A DNA stretch of 64,000 nt from Vicia villosa (GCF_029867415.1 NW_026705173.1:310001-374000), one strand, 5' to 3'. Positions 43,489-54,549 are shown, numbered from the stretch's first letter. The notes: a model not told the origin generated them from the sequence alone. Program-made: numbers and translations.

Positions 43489-44674
43489 AAAGATGCTGGG
43501 ACTTACACTCTATTAGAGGCCCAAAGAAAGATTTACTGTTTATAAGAAACAGTTGAAAATGATTTGCAATTGAAATGATTACTGTTGTGAAAACAGTTGA
43601 TTATTTGTAAAAATAAAAGGGGGTTGGGACTTACACTCTATTAGAGGCCCAAAGAAAGATTTACTGTTTATGAAAATCAGAAAACACAAGACGTAAGGTT
43701 TTGTTGAACTAACCTTAACCGTCCGTTTAATCGAAGTTTGAAAATAATTTGAAATATTGACAATAATCAACTTAATTAAAATAAAGACAAAGTCTATACC
43801 TAATTGAGGCCTAGGTAATTAGGGTTTTATCACAAAAATATGTGCAAGTGATTAAGTTTTGGAAATCAAATGAAAATTATACTTAAAGTATTTTAAAATA
43901 CTTAAAATAAGTATCATTTTAAACTGAATAAAAATATATCAAATAAATAATATTTTTTTGTGATTTTTTGGATTATTCATAAAATAGATGTATTAAATGA
44001 AAAATGTGTGAAAAATGAAGTGAAAATGATTTAATTTGATAGGTGATTTAATTGGTTGAAATTGTGAAGAAAATTTAAAGAAAATAATGATAAAAAATAT
44101 GTTTTGGTCTCACCATGGTTTGAACCCACGCCCTTGCAATCAACTACTCAAAACAACACCACTGGGCCAACGCGCGCTTGGTGTCAAAGGAGTGACTCCA
44201 TTGCAATACATTGGTTATCAAATGCATAGTGTAAAAACGATGTAGTCGTTTATAAAACGCCTACCACTCAAAATAAAATAAACTTTGACCCTGGATTTGA
44301 ATTTTGTGCGCCACCACCATCTTCGTCTTCAACCTCAAGCTTCCATGAATTTAAAATTCCAACTCTCTCGTTTCTCAACCAAATCAGATGATGCAAACAC
44401 CAAACTTGTTATAAATTCTCTCACGATTTCAAATATGTAACTAACATGAATTTATATTAACTACATATACTGAATTTTCTAAAATACGTGAAGAACCTAA
44501 AATTTGAAAATTAAATTAAATGATGATGCTGATGAATAAATGCATGAGAGTAGATGGCTTTTGATCCTCTAATGACATTGAATGAACTGGTATCGAGCTT
44601 TATCAAAATAGGTACGTGAATTAGAGAGGTGGAGTTCAAAAACTTACCTCTGAAACTGAAGGTCGTGAGAATGA
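43489..44674 (-). mobile_element. Minus-strand Ogre-like 3' LTR, middle piece
   Basis: Sequence between the copia-C and SIRE-array insertions, with no coding content. The direct repeat GGGACTTACACTCTATTAG occurs at 43498 and 43626. It holds a tRNA-like box pair at 44117-44170. Its right edge has AGAATG (44668-44673), also found right after the far end of the array at 59251-59256. Confidence 0.65.
44117..44170 (-). other. tRNA-like A box and B box (pol III promoter-like)
   Basis: On the minus strand TTGGCCCAGTGG (44170-44159) fits the A-box consensus TRGCNNAGTGG, and GGTTCAAACC (44126-44117) fits the B box GGTTCRANNCC, about 33 nt apart. This is the layout of a tRNA gene or tRNA-derived SINE head. 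I cannot fold a full cloverleaf and see no poly(A) or poly(T) tail nearby, so this is either a decayed SINE or tRNA, or chance. Confidence 0.45.
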
Positions 44675-45779
44675 TCGCGATCAGCGCACAGTTAGCCTGC
44701 TCATCTTCAGAGTCTGAATCATCCTCTGACTCATCCCAGGTTGCCATAAGACCTTTCTTCTTATGAAACTTCTTCTTGGGATTTTCCTTCTGAAGTTTTG
44801 GACATTCATTCTTGAAGTGTCCAGGCTCATTGCATTCATAGCACATGACCTTCTTCTTGTCAAATCTTCTGTCATCAGAAGATTCTCCACGTTCAAATTT
44901 CTTTGAACTTCTGACGCCTCTGAACTTCCTTTGCTTGTTCTTCCAGAGTTGATTTAGCCTTCTGGAGATCACGGACAGTTCATCTTCTTCTTCAGATTCT
45001 GATTCTTCAGGATCTTCTTCTCTAGCCTGAAAAGCGTTAGTGCATTTCTTGATATTGGATTTTAATGCAATAGACTTACCTTTCTTTTGAGGCTCATTTG
45101 CGTCCAGCTCTATTTCATGGCTTCTCAAGGCACTGATGAGCTCTTCCAGAGAAACTTCATTCAGATTCTTTGCAATCTTGAATGCGGTCACCATAGGACC
45201 CCATCTTCTGGGTAAGCTTCTGATGATCTTCTTTACGTGATCAGCCTTGGTGTATCCCTTGTCAAGAACTCTCAATCCAGCAGTAAGAGTTTGAAATCTT
45301 GAAAACATCTTTTCAATGTCTTCATCATCCTCCATCTTGAAGGCTTCATACTTCTGGATTAAAGCGAGAGCTTTAGTCTCCTTGACTTGAGCATTTCCTT
45401 CATGAGTCATTTTCAAGGACTCATATATGTCATAGGCCGTTTCCCTGTTAGATATCTTCTCATACTCAGCATGAGAGATAGCATTCAGCAAAACAGTTCT
45501 GCATTTATGATGATTCCTGAAAAGCTTCTTCTGATCATCATTCATTTCTTGCCTTGTCAGCTTTACGCCACTGGCATTTACCGGATGTTTGTAACCATCC
45601 ATCAGAAGATCCCATAGATCACCATCTAGACCAAGAAAGTAACTTTCCAGTTTATCTTTCCAGTATTCAAAGTTTTCACCATCAAATACCGGCGGTCTAG
45701 TATAACCATTGTTACCGTTGTGTTGCTCAGCAGAGCCAGATGTAGATGCAGGTGTAGACTTTCCAGTTTCATCAGCCAT
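44511..45779 (-). pseudogene. gag: Truncated gag of the distal array unit, fused to LTR sequence
   Basis: Identical at the start to the gag at 53257 (MADETGKSTPASTSGS) for about 368 codons, including the CCHC knuckle and the acidic ESEDDSDSEDEQAN region. At 44675 it passes into the Ogre-like LTR and reads on for about 54 codons with no similarity to gag, ending at 44511. One coding change is visible against the full copy (ERGESS here, EHGESS there). The fusion frame is a by-product of truncation. Confidence 0.85.
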
Positions 45780-45865
45780 CTTTTACTGACGCGTTTTTCT
45801 CTTCCTGAATCTTTTCTAAACACGGTTAAGTGCTTGCACCTTAGAACCGGCGCTCTGATGCCAAT

Positions 45866-47071
45866 TGAAGGATAGAAAAACACTTAGAAAGGGGGGGTTT
45901 GAATAAGTGTAGCTTTAAAAACTTGACAGATAAAAATAAATTGCACAGTTATTTTTATCCTGGTTCGTTGTTAACTAAACTACTCCAGTCCACCCCCGCA
46001 GAGATGATTTACCTCAACTGAGGATTTAATCCACTAATCGCACGGATTACAATGGTTCTCCACTTAGTCAGCAACTAAGTCTTCCAGAGTCTTCTGATCA
46101 CACACTGATCACTCCAGGAACAACTGCTTAGATACCCTCTAAGACTTTCTAGAGTATACTGATCCACACGATCACTCTAGTTACAACCTGCTTAGATAAC
46201 CTCTAAGACTTCCTAGAGTATTCTGATCCACACGATCACTCTAGTTCCTTACAACTTAATGTAATCAATTCTAAGAGTATTACAATTGCTTCTTAAAAGC
46301 TATAATCACAAACTGTGATATTTCTCTTAACGTTTAAGCTTAATCTCACTAATATATTACAACAGCAATGTAGTGAGCTTTGATGAAGATGAAGATTCTG
46401 AGCTTTGAGTAGAACAGAGTTTCAGCAAGTTAATAGGAGTTGTTTTTTTCAGAATCGTTAACCTTGCTTCTCATCAGAACTTCATATTTATAGGCGTTGG
46501 AGAAGATGACCGTTGAGTGCATTTAATGCTTTGCGTGTTCCGTACAGCATCGCATTTAATGTTATACGCTTTTGTCAACTACCTCGAGCCTTGTTCACGC
46601 TGTGTCTACTGACGTTGCCTATAATAGCTTTTAACGTTCCTTTTGTCAGTCAGCGTAGCTTGCCACTTGTACTTCCTTCTGATCTGATGTTTGTGAATAC
46701 AACGTTTGAATATCACCAGAGTCAAACAGCTTGGTGCAAAGCATCTTCTGATCTTCTGACCTTGAAGTGCTTCTGAGCGTGATACCATCAGAACTTCAGT
46801 GCTTCTGATCTCATGTTCATCTGATGCTTCCATAGACCCATGTTCTGATTCTGCTTCGACCATCTTCTGATGTCTTGCCAGACCATGTTCTGATGTTGCA
46901 TGCTGAACCCTTTGAGACAAAGCTTCTGAGCGCTGAATTATGCGTACACTTTATATATTTCCTGAAAAGGAAATTGCATTGGATTAGAGTACCATATTAT
47001 CTTAAGCAAAATTCATATTATTGTTATCATCAAAACTAAGATAATTGATCAGAACAAATCTTGTTCTAACA
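45866..47071 (-). repeat. Array LTR, left copy
   Basis: 1206 bp. On the minus strand it starts TGTTAGAACAAG (47071) and ends ATCCTTCA (45866). One base later comes TTGGCATCAGAGCG, the primer binding site (45851-45864). CCTATAAATA lies near 46489. It has the same ends as the SIRE-A LTRs but is clearly diverged in between. Confidence 0.93.
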
Positions 47072-48165
47072 ATCTCCCCCTTTTTGATGATGACAAAAAC
47101 ATATATAAATGATATGAATTTGCGATCAGAAAGAACAGACGGCAAAAGACAAATTACACAGCTATAGCATAAGCATATGAATATGTCTCCCCCTGAGATT
47201 AACAATCTCCCCCTGAGATAAATAATCTCCCCCTGAAATAAATACTCGAAGAACTTTAATAAAAGACTTCCCTGATTATTTCGGTAGAGACGATCACATA
47301 AGCTTCTGTCTTCAGAGACTTCATAGCTTCTGACTTCTGCTTCCATTGGACAGCTTCAGAACTAGAATTTCTTTAGATCCCTAGAACACTCACAGCTTCT
47401 GATTCCTGCTTCCATCTAGGACAGCTTCAGAACTTGAATTTCTGGATCTTTAGAACATTCACAGCTTCTGATTTCTGCTTCCCTCGGATAGCTTCAGAGC
47501 TTTGAATTTCTACCAACATCACTTCATGCTAGATTTGTATCAGAACATTGTTGAATGTACCAGAGCATCATCAGAGCATCTTTACATCCTGAAATGTTAC
47601 AGAACAAAAACTAAACGACAAAAGTCAGCATGAACGAGTCAGAACATAAAATGTATATTTGAACACATGATATGTATCAGAGCCATATAGGCTAAAATAA
47701 TGTATCAGAGCAAATAGAATTTTGTCATAGCAAATAGACAAATATGGATCAAATTCTATTATCAGTGCTTCTGATTCTAAAGCTTGACAACACTCAGCTT
47801 GCTTCAGTTTCCATGAGTTTATTCTTTTTACAGAATAACACTTCTTATGGTTTTGCTTCTGGTGTTTGCTTTGAAGATTCTCTTCACTTCTTTATACCTG
47901 CAAAACACTTAAACCATATAGAACTTGCAGTTCTTGTTAGTAAATGTAACTGATTAAATCAAATCATTTATCACATATTTCTCCCCCTTTTTGTCATATC
48001 ATCAAAAAGCAAAAAAGATTCAGAGACAAACAAAAACGAAACACACGGAGGAAGAAGATGATTTCATTAAAGTTCAAACAGCAGGTACAGAAGTACATAA
48101 AGATAAGTAAGATCAGATGCACAAAGACAGATGCAACGAAAAGAAAGAAACAACACAGACTCAAT
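47072..48165 (-). mobile_element. 3' untranslated region of the left array unit
   Basis: No gene. Minus-strand purine tracts GGGGGAGA occur four times within 47071-47235. The 14-mer GGGGGAGATTGTTA is found both at the true LTR junction (47067-47080) and as a second copy at 47200-47213. The stretch 47290-47520 is a loose repeat of CAGCTTCTGATTTCTGCTTC-like phrases with a period of roughly 75 bp. Confidence 0.8.
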
Positions 48166-50625
48166 CTAAGATGGCCCTAGCCTTGACAAGATCTTGGCCA
48201 GCATCTCTTGAACCTCATTGTTGTGTCCATCTTGCCTCACCATGAAAGCTTTATACTCAGCATTGAGTGAGCTTTGCTCATCCTGTCTCTTCTGAATTTC
48301 TTCCAGAGTCCTTGCAAGACGAGAAGGTTCATCAGAAGAAGCTTCGCCGCTTTCAACCACAGGAATAACAACTTTATCTGTAGCTTCCATGGATAGATCA
48401 TTTGCAGGGATTTCCTCAACAGGATCTGATTCAGCAACATGATCTTCAGCATCTGCTTCTTGCATAGAAGCATCTCCATATTCTGCAGCAGGAATTTCCG
48501 AGTCTCCATTCTCAAGTGCCTGAAGAATGGCAGCTAGATTCCTGGGAGCAGAAGGACCTTCAACTTCTGGTGGGTCAACAACTTCTGGAATGACCAAGCT
48601 TGGATCTTTCTCAGAAGGGTTTTCCCTCAGATAGTCAAAGAGAGTCTTGAAGTCTCCGAGCAGAACAGGATAATCAGGAATAAAGATAACAATATCCCTG
48701 CATGGATTTGCTTCCATTTCAGCAGCCAGTCTTGCTACTTCCAATTCATCCACAAAGGGCTTCTCCTCAGCAGCAACACAATTTCTGAGAGGATGGTAGT
48801 ATATACCATTATCATCCTCCAGAAGGTAACCAGGGTAACCAGGGGCAGCAGCCACTAGTCTTTTCTGTACTCCCATTGCTTCTACTTGAAAATCCTTGCG
48901 AAATCTTCTCCAGAGATTTCTTGTAGAAACATCATCCAGACCATTTAGAAATGCATCCTTCAGAAGGTCTAGACTGCTGATCACCTCATGTCTGAAAAGT
49001 TCCAGGAAGATATAGGGTTCAGGTTCAGGCGGATTGAAGGTGAATTTGTAGTCAGGGTAGAGAAGACAGTAAGGTTTGGATTTTCTGGTAGGTAAGGGAT
49101 GGGATATAGAAGGTGGAGGTGCGGTGGATGAGGAAGAAGGGATATCTGAGAGAATGATTGATGAGGATGGAATATCAGAAATGATAGATTGAGACGAGGA
49201 TGGAGTATTTGTAAAGGGAATTGGTGAGAAAGATTTATCAGAGGGAGTTGGGGGAAGAATACTTAAAGGTGTGGGGTTTAGAATGGGAGAGGAGAAGGAT
49301 GATGGAGAAGGATTTGGTAAGGTGAAGTCTATTTTAGGTTCAGATGGAGGTGATTGGAAAGATGGTTTAGGGACAGAAGGAGGTGGAGTAAAAACCTTTC
49401 TGGAGATTTGTACAGAAGAAGAAGATCTGGTTCTGCGAAAGGAATCTCTGATCCTTTTATCTCTTCGTTCTTCAGAGTCCACCTTGTCAGGATCATAGGT
49501 GACCCTCAACTTCTTGGCTTTCTCAGCCTCATCTTCTTGGGCTTTTCTTTTTAGCCTAGCCTTTAATTCCTTCTGATCCTTCTTCAGAAGATCAGCCTTG
49601 GACGGAAGTACTCTGCCACGGATCCAAGCAGGATCAATATCTGATTGCTTCCTAACACAATCTTCCAGGTAAGACTTGACAACCTGATGCAGTTCTTCTT
49701 GAAATAAGGAGGCAAAACCTTCAACAGCAATTCTTCTTGAGAGAATGTCAGGAAAGCTTGGGCACACAGATGGTACATTTTGAATGAGTTCTAATCTGAA
49801 CAAATCCACACCATTAAAAATGGGACCTTGAACTACTCCAAGCAAATGGGATGCATTGAGTTTTCTGATGGAGTCCAGCACTTTGCTTTCAGTAAGAATG
49901 TCTGAAATCATTCTTCCAAACGGAATAGTCGTTCTTGAAAGATGAGGGTACTTCGCCCGTTCCTCTTCTCTTGACTCAAGGATTGAAGTCTTTAGATTCT
50001 CAAACAGAATGTGAGAAATGTTGATCTCAGTCTTTTTGCCAATGCAGAAAAGAGTGTGCTTGTGATCTGGACTGATGTAAGAAGAGGAGAGCATCCTTTT
50101 TCTGTGGTGAAGAGAACCCAGAATAATCTCAGCCCATACTCTATAAAATGGCCTCAAGGTGCCTGTGTTATTCGAGTCAATCCCAGAAGACTTAGAGATT
50201 TGTTTTTCAACTATCGACCAATCAACAGATGCGTGTCGAAAGCCACACCAGCCTTCTTCATCATTTAGATTGTATAGCTTTCTGATCAGTTTTTCAGAGA
50301 TAACCACTTCATGCCCTAGCACGAATGAAATGATGGCCGTTGGGGTAACCGTTGCATGTACCCAGAAATCCTTCACAAGATCAGGATAAATTGGACCAAC
50401 CAATCTGTTAAGGTACTTAGACCATCCTTGCTCAAGGATTCTTGCATCACACTTAAAGCCATTCGCTTTAAGATTGTTTAAGTCCACAGCAGTTTCACAT
50501 AAAACCTCCAAGTCCTTCGTGGGTATCAAGCAAGTTTTCAAAGGAGCATATTCATAATTTCGTAGAAGGATTTGTGAAGAAGTAAGTCTTTCTTTTGAGG
50601 AAGATGAACAAGAGGAAGAGTTCAT
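48166..50625 (-). CDS. SIRE third ORF (env position), intact 819 codons, left copy
   Basis: Begins MNSSSCSSSSKERLTSSQIL and ends ILSRLGPS. The N-terminal third has IYPDLVKDFWVHATVTPTAI, a WAEIILGSLHHRKRMLSSSY stretch and TIPFGRMISDIL, all recognisable in the broken SIRE-A copy. A basic region (KKDQKELKARLKRKAQEDE) around residues 350-385 could be a nuclear signal or coiled coil. A long proline/serine-rich stretch follows at roughly 420-530. The C-terminal third has PGYPGYLLEDDNGIYYHPL and a predicted-helical tail. I see no signal peptide and no transmembrane segment, so env-like describes only its position. Function unknown. It differs from the right copy by two nearby substitutions (TDK here, IDQ there). 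Confidence 0.85.
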   Translation of the reverse strand: MNSSSCSSSSKERLTSSQILLRNYEYAPLKTCLIPTKDLEVLCETAVDLNNLKANGFKCDARILEQGWSKYLNRLVGPIYPDLVKDFWVHATVTPTAIISFVLGHEVVISEKLIRKLYNLNDEEGWCGFRHASVDWSIVEKQISKSSGIDSNNTGTLRPFYRVWAEIILGSLHHRKRMLSSSYISPDHKHTLFCIGKKTEINISHILFENLKTSILESREEERAKYPHLSRTTIPFGRMISDILTESKVLDSIRKLNASHLLGVVQGPIFNGVDLFRLELIQNVPSVCPSFPDILSRRIAVEGFASLFQEELHQVVKSYLEDCVRKQSDIDPAWIRGRVLPSKADLLKKDQKELKARLKRKAQEDEAEKAKKLRVTYDPDKVDSEERRDKRIRDSFRRTRSSSSVQISRKVFTPPPSVPKPSFQSPPSEPKIDFTLPNPSPSSFSSPILNPTPLSILPPTPSDKSFSPIPFTNTPSSSQSIISDIPSSSIILSDIPSSSSTAPPPSISHPLPTRKSKPYCLLYPDYKFTFNPPEPEPYIFLELFRHEVISSLDLLKDAFLNGLDDVSTRNLWRRFRKDFQVEAMGVQKRLVAAAPGYPGYLLEDDNGIYYHPLRNCVAAEEKPFVDELEVARLAAEMEANPCRDIVIFIPDYPVLLGDFKTLFDYLRENPSEKDPSLVIPEVVDPPEVEGPSAPRNLAAILQALENGDSEIPAAEYGDASMQEADAEDHVAESDPVEEIPANDLSMEATDKVVIPVVESGEASSDEPSRLARTLEEIQKRQDEQSSLNAEYKAFMVRQDGHNNEVQEMLAKILSRLGPS

Positions 50626-50934
50626 GATGATTATGTCGTAAGATTAGAACAAAAACTAGGGTTTGAAAAAGAAAAACAGATGCAGCGAGAAAAAAAAATG
50701 TACAACAAAATAGAGAAGCGGAGAAAAGAATGAAGTTGAAGCGGGCTATTTAAAAGATTTGAAAATAATTTAAATCATTTTGCATTAAATGAGAAATGAC
50801 ATTAGGAGAGATAGCATGGTAAATGAAATGATTAAATACAGTTACCTAGGTCGGCGTCTTTTCAACTGCACGCTTCGTACTGACCGTAGAGACACGTGTT
50901 CATCATCAGATAATGGATGACAGGTGTGAAAAAT
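50626..50934 (-). mobile_element. Spacer upstream of ORF3, left unit
   Basis: Non-coding DNA between the pol remnant and ORF3. On the minus strand it has GATGATGAACACGTGT and CCTAGGTAAC, matching the SIRE-A spacer at 21140-21215. A GC-poor stretch with TTTAAATAG-like sequence near 50745-50752 could be a promoter element but is not convincing. Confidence 0.6.
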
Positions 50935-51453
50935 TCAATAGGCTTTACGCCTTCTGATTCCGATCACTTTTCTCTTCTGGAAACACTCCTTCTGAAGTGT
51001 GCTGATATAAATCTGAATGATCTTCTGATCCATTACTTCTGATATACACAGCTTCCGAAGATTCACTTCTTTGATCTGCAGCTTCTGATAAGACAAAACT
51101 GTGTCTGCAGAAGTTCTTAAGCTGCTTTGTTTCATCAGAAACAAGTTTATCATCAAACCAGATATTTATTGATTCGTCCACAATCAATGTTTCAATTTTG
51201 TGTATTCTGTAGCATTTAGAGCATTCAGAATAATCAAGAACGAAACATCAATGCTATAGAAACAAACAAAACAGATGGTTCCAAGACTAATAAACTTCCT
51301 TTTCTGATCTCCTACGAATATAGTTTCTTCCACAGATTTAAGTTCCAGAACTTGGAAGAGAGTCCTTCTTCCCTTCAAGTGTTGAGACCAACTTGAGTCC
51401 AGGTGACATGTCATGTTGACTTTTATCTTCTTTGTCGCCAAGAGAATCTGCAA
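50935..51453 (-). pseudogene. pol: pol remnant of the left unit: altered protease fused to integrase tail
   Basis: The first part, out of phase with gag, reads CHLDSSWSQHLKGRRTLFQ where SIRE-A has DMDSGCSRHMTGKRSMFQ; the catalytic DSG has become DSS. After GTIC the sequence jumps to a frame with YSECSKCYRIHKIETLIVDE, the integrase C-terminal tail. It ends RSNGSEDHSDLYQH...RNQKA at 50945. Most of protease, the whole integrase core, reverse transcriptase and RNase H are absent. The unit cannot encode its own mobilisation. Confidence 0.85.
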
Positions 51454-53257
51454 AAGAAATAGTCTTTTTCTTTGGTACCCACATTTTCTTGGGTCCTTTC
51501 TTGTTAGATTTTCTCAAGTTCTGATTGAACTTGGGTTTAACATTGTAAGCAATAGGAGGAACAGCATGATAATTCTTAATGTGAGTTTCATGATATTTCC
51601 TAGGTTGTGTCACATGCTTCTTAGTGTGTGTTATGAGAAAGCTTTGAGCATGTGAAGTGTGCCTAATATCATGGGAGTGGCCATACTTGAACTGATCATA
51701 CAATGGCTTGTATGTGAATTTCATTTCATCAACAGGTTCAAGTTTGTATGGGGTTTCACCCTCAAAACCAATGCCGACTCTTTTGTTTCCAGACACAGCA
51801 TATATCATAGAAGCTAGCTGACTTCTGCCAATACTTCTAGATAAGAACTTCCTGAAACTTAAATCATATTCTTTCAGAATATGGTTTAGACTAGGAGTGG
51901 ATTTTTCTGAATCAGAAGGAGATCCAACATTATTGGATAATTTTAAAAGTTTTTCTTTTAATTCAGAATTCTCCAACTCAAGCTTCTTTGTTTCAAATTC
52001 AAATAGCTTTTTCAGCTCTTTGTATTTGAGACTAATCTGAGACTTGAATTCCAGAAGTTCAGTTAGACCGGAAACTAACTCATCTCTAGTAAGTTCAGAA
52101 AATACCTCTTCAGAATCTGATTCTGATGTAGATTCTGATCCGTCATCTTCTGTCGCGATCAGCGCACAGTTAGCCTGCTCATCTTCAGAGTCTGAATCAT
52201 CCTCTGACTCATCCCAGGTTGCCATAAGACCTTTCTTCTTATGAAACTTCTTCTTGGGATTTTCCTTCTGAAGTTTTGGACATTCATTCTTGAAGTGTCC
52301 AGGCTCATTGCATTCATAGCACATGACCTTCTTCTTGTCAAATCTTCTGTCATCAGAAGATTCTCCATGTTCAAATTTCTTTGAACTTCTGACGCCTCTG
52401 AACTTCCTTTGCTTGTTCTTCCAGAGTTGATTTAGCCTTCTGGAGATCACGGACAGTTCATCTTCTTCTTCAGATTCTGATTCTTCAGGATCTTCTTCTC
52501 TAGCCTGAAAAGCGTTAGTGCATTTCTTGATATTGGATTTTAATGCAATAGACTTACCTTTCTTTTGAGGCTCATTTGCGTCCAGCTCTATTTCATGGCT
52601 TCTCAAGGCACTGATGAGCTCTTCCAGAGAAACTTCATTCAGATTCTTTGCAATCTTGAATGCGGTCACCATAGGACCCCATCTTCTGGGTAAGCTTCTG
52701 ATGATCTTCTTTACGTGATCAGCCTTGGTGTATCCCTTGTCAAGAACTCTCAATCCAGCAGTAAGAGTTTGAAATCTTGAAAACATCTTTTCAATGTCTT
52801 CATCATCCTCCATCTTGAAGGCTTCATACTTCTGGATTAAAGCGAGAGCTTTAGTCTCCTTGACTTGAGCATTTCCTTCATGAGTCATTTTCAAGGACTC
52901 ATATATGTCATAGGCCGTTTCCCTGTTAGATATCTTCTCATACTCAGCATGAGAGATAGCATTCAGCAAAACAGTTCTGCATTTATGATGATTCCTGAAA
53001 AGCTTCTTCTGATCATCATTCATTTCTTGCCTTGTCAGCTTTACGCCACTGGCATTTACCGGATGTTTGTAACCATCCATCAGAAGATCCCATAGATCAC
53101 CATCTAGACCAAGAAAGTAACTTTCCAGTTTATCTTTCCAGTATTCAAAGTTTTCACCATCAAATACCGGCGGTCTAGTATAACCATTGTTACCGTTGTG
53201 TTGCTCAGCAGAGCCAGATGTAGATGCAGGTGTAGACTTTCCAGTTTCATCAGCCAT
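51338..53257 (-). CDS. gag: SIRE gag of the complete array unit (639 codons)
   Basis: Start ATG at 53257 (MADETGKSTPASTSGS), 86 bp downstream of the LTR. The gag domain covers about residues 35-240 (FDGENFEYWKDKLESYF, MFSRFQTLTAGLRVLDKGYT, MVTAFKIAKNLNEVSLEEL). A CCHC knuckle CYECNEPGHFKNEC lies at about 313-326, then acidic and serine-rich sequence. A heptad-rich segment follows (ELKKLFEFETKKLELENSEL), then a basic His-rich tail. The frame runs past the expected gag end into the altered protease region in the wrong phase and stops at 51338. No internal stop is present, so a near full-length capsid protein could still be made. Confidence 0.88.
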   Translation of the reverse strand: MADETGKSTPASTSGSAEQHNGNNGYTRPPVFDGENFEYWKDKLESYFLGLDGDLWDLLMDGYKHPVNASGVKLTRQEMNDDQKKLFRNHHKCRTVLLNAISHAEYEKISNRETAYDIYESLKMTHEGNAQVKETKALALIQKYEAFKMEDDEDIEKMFSRFQTLTAGLRVLDKGYTKADHVKKIIRSLPRRWGPMVTAFKIAKNLNEVSLEELISALRSHEIELDANEPQKKGKSIALKSNIKKCTNAFQAREEDPEESESEEEDELSVISRRLNQLWKNKQRKFRGVRSSKKFEHGESSDDRRFDKKKVMCYECNEPGHFKNECPKLQKENPKKKFHKKKGLMATWDESEDDSDSEDEQANCALIATEDDGSESTSESDSEEVFSELTRDELVSGLTELLEFKSQISLKYKELKKLFEFETKKLELENSELKEKLLKLSNNVGSPSDSEKSTPSLNHILKEYDLSFRKFLSRSIGRSQLASMIYAVSGNKRVGIGFEGETPYKLEPVDEMKFTYKPLYDQFKYGHSHDIRHTSHAQSFLITHTKKHVTQPRKYHETHIKNYHAVPPIAYNVKPKFNQNLRKSNKKGPKKMWVPKKKTISFADSLGDKEDKSQHDMSPGLKLVSTLEGKKDSLPSSGT

Positions 53258-53343
53258 CTTTTACTGACGCGTTTTTCTCTTCCTGAATCTTTTCTAAACA
53301 CGGTTAAGTGCTTGCACCTTAGAACCGGCGCTCTGATGCCAAT

Positions 53344-54549
53344 TGAAGGATAGAAAAACACTTAGAAAGGGGGGGTTTGAATAAGTGTAGCTTTAAAAAC
53401 TTGACAGATAAAAATAAATTGCACAGTTATTTTTATCCTGGTTCGTTGTTAACTAAACTACTCCAGTCCACCCCCGCAGAGATGATTTACCTCAACTGAG
53501 GATTTAATCCACTAATCGCACGGATTACAATGGTTCTCCACTTAGTCAGCAACTAAGTCTTCCAGAGTCTTCTGATCACACACTGATCACTCCAGGAACA
53601 ACTGCTTAGATACCCTCTAAGACTTTCTAGAGTATACTGATCCACACGATCACTCTAGTTACAACCTGCTTAGATAACCTCTAAGACTTCCTAGAGTATT
53701 CTGATCCACACGATCACTCTAGTTCCTTACAACTTAATGTAATCAATTCTAAGAGTATTACAATTGCTTCTTAAAAGCTATAATCACAAACTGTGATATT
53801 TCTCTTAACGTTTAAGCTTAATCTCACTAATATATTACAACAGCAATGTAGTGAGCTTTGATGAAGATGAAGATTCTGAGCTTTGAGTAGAACAGAGTTT
53901 CAGCAAGTTAATAGGAGTTGTTTTTTTCAGAATCTTTAACCTTGCTTCTCATCAGAACTTCATATTTATAGGCGTTGGAGAAGATGACCGTTGAGTGCAT
54001 TTAATGCTTTGCGTGTTCCGTACAGCATCGCATTTAATGTTATACGCTTTTGTCAACTACCTCGAGCCTTGTTCACGCTGTGTCTACTGACGTTGCCTAT
54101 AATAGCTTTTAACGTTCCTTTTGTCAGTCAGCGTAGCTTGCCACTTGTACTTCCTTCTGATCTGATGTTTGTGAATACAACGTTTGAATATCACCAGAGT
54201 CAAACAGCTTGGTGCAAAGCATCTTCTGATCTTCTGACCTTGAAGTGCTTCTGAGCGTGATACCATCAGAACTTCAGTGCTTCTGATCTCATGTTCATCT
54301 GATGCTTCCATAGACCCATGTTCTGATTCTGCTTCGACCATCTTCTGATGTCTTGCCAGACCATGTTCTGATGTTGCATGCTGAACCCTTTGAGACAAAG
54401 CTTCTGAGCGCTGAATTATGCGTACACTTTATATATTTCCTGAAAAGGAAATTGCATTGGATTAGAGTACCATATTATCTTAAGCAAAATTCATATTATT
54501 GTTATCATCAAAACTAAGATAATTGATCAGAACAAATCTTGTTCTAACA
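53344..54549 (-). repeat. Array LTR, right copy (5' LTR of the complete unit)
   Basis: 1206 bp, offset by exactly 7478 from the left LTR and practically identical. The primer binding site follows at 53329-53342. To its right lies the purine tract of the next unit, not host DNA, which shows that the LTR is shared. Confidence 0.93.

Noticed and set aside
35303..43493. AAAGA as target duplication for copia-C (35303-35307 and 43489-43493)
   Set aside because: It would require about 22 bp of unrelated sequence at the 3' LTR end, and AAAGA is common in this purine-rich flank.
49271..49554. Plus-strand frames with Gly/Asp-rich or Arg-rich peptides (also at 56749-57032)
   Set aside because: Antisense of the proline/serine-rich part of ORF3; no independent evidence.
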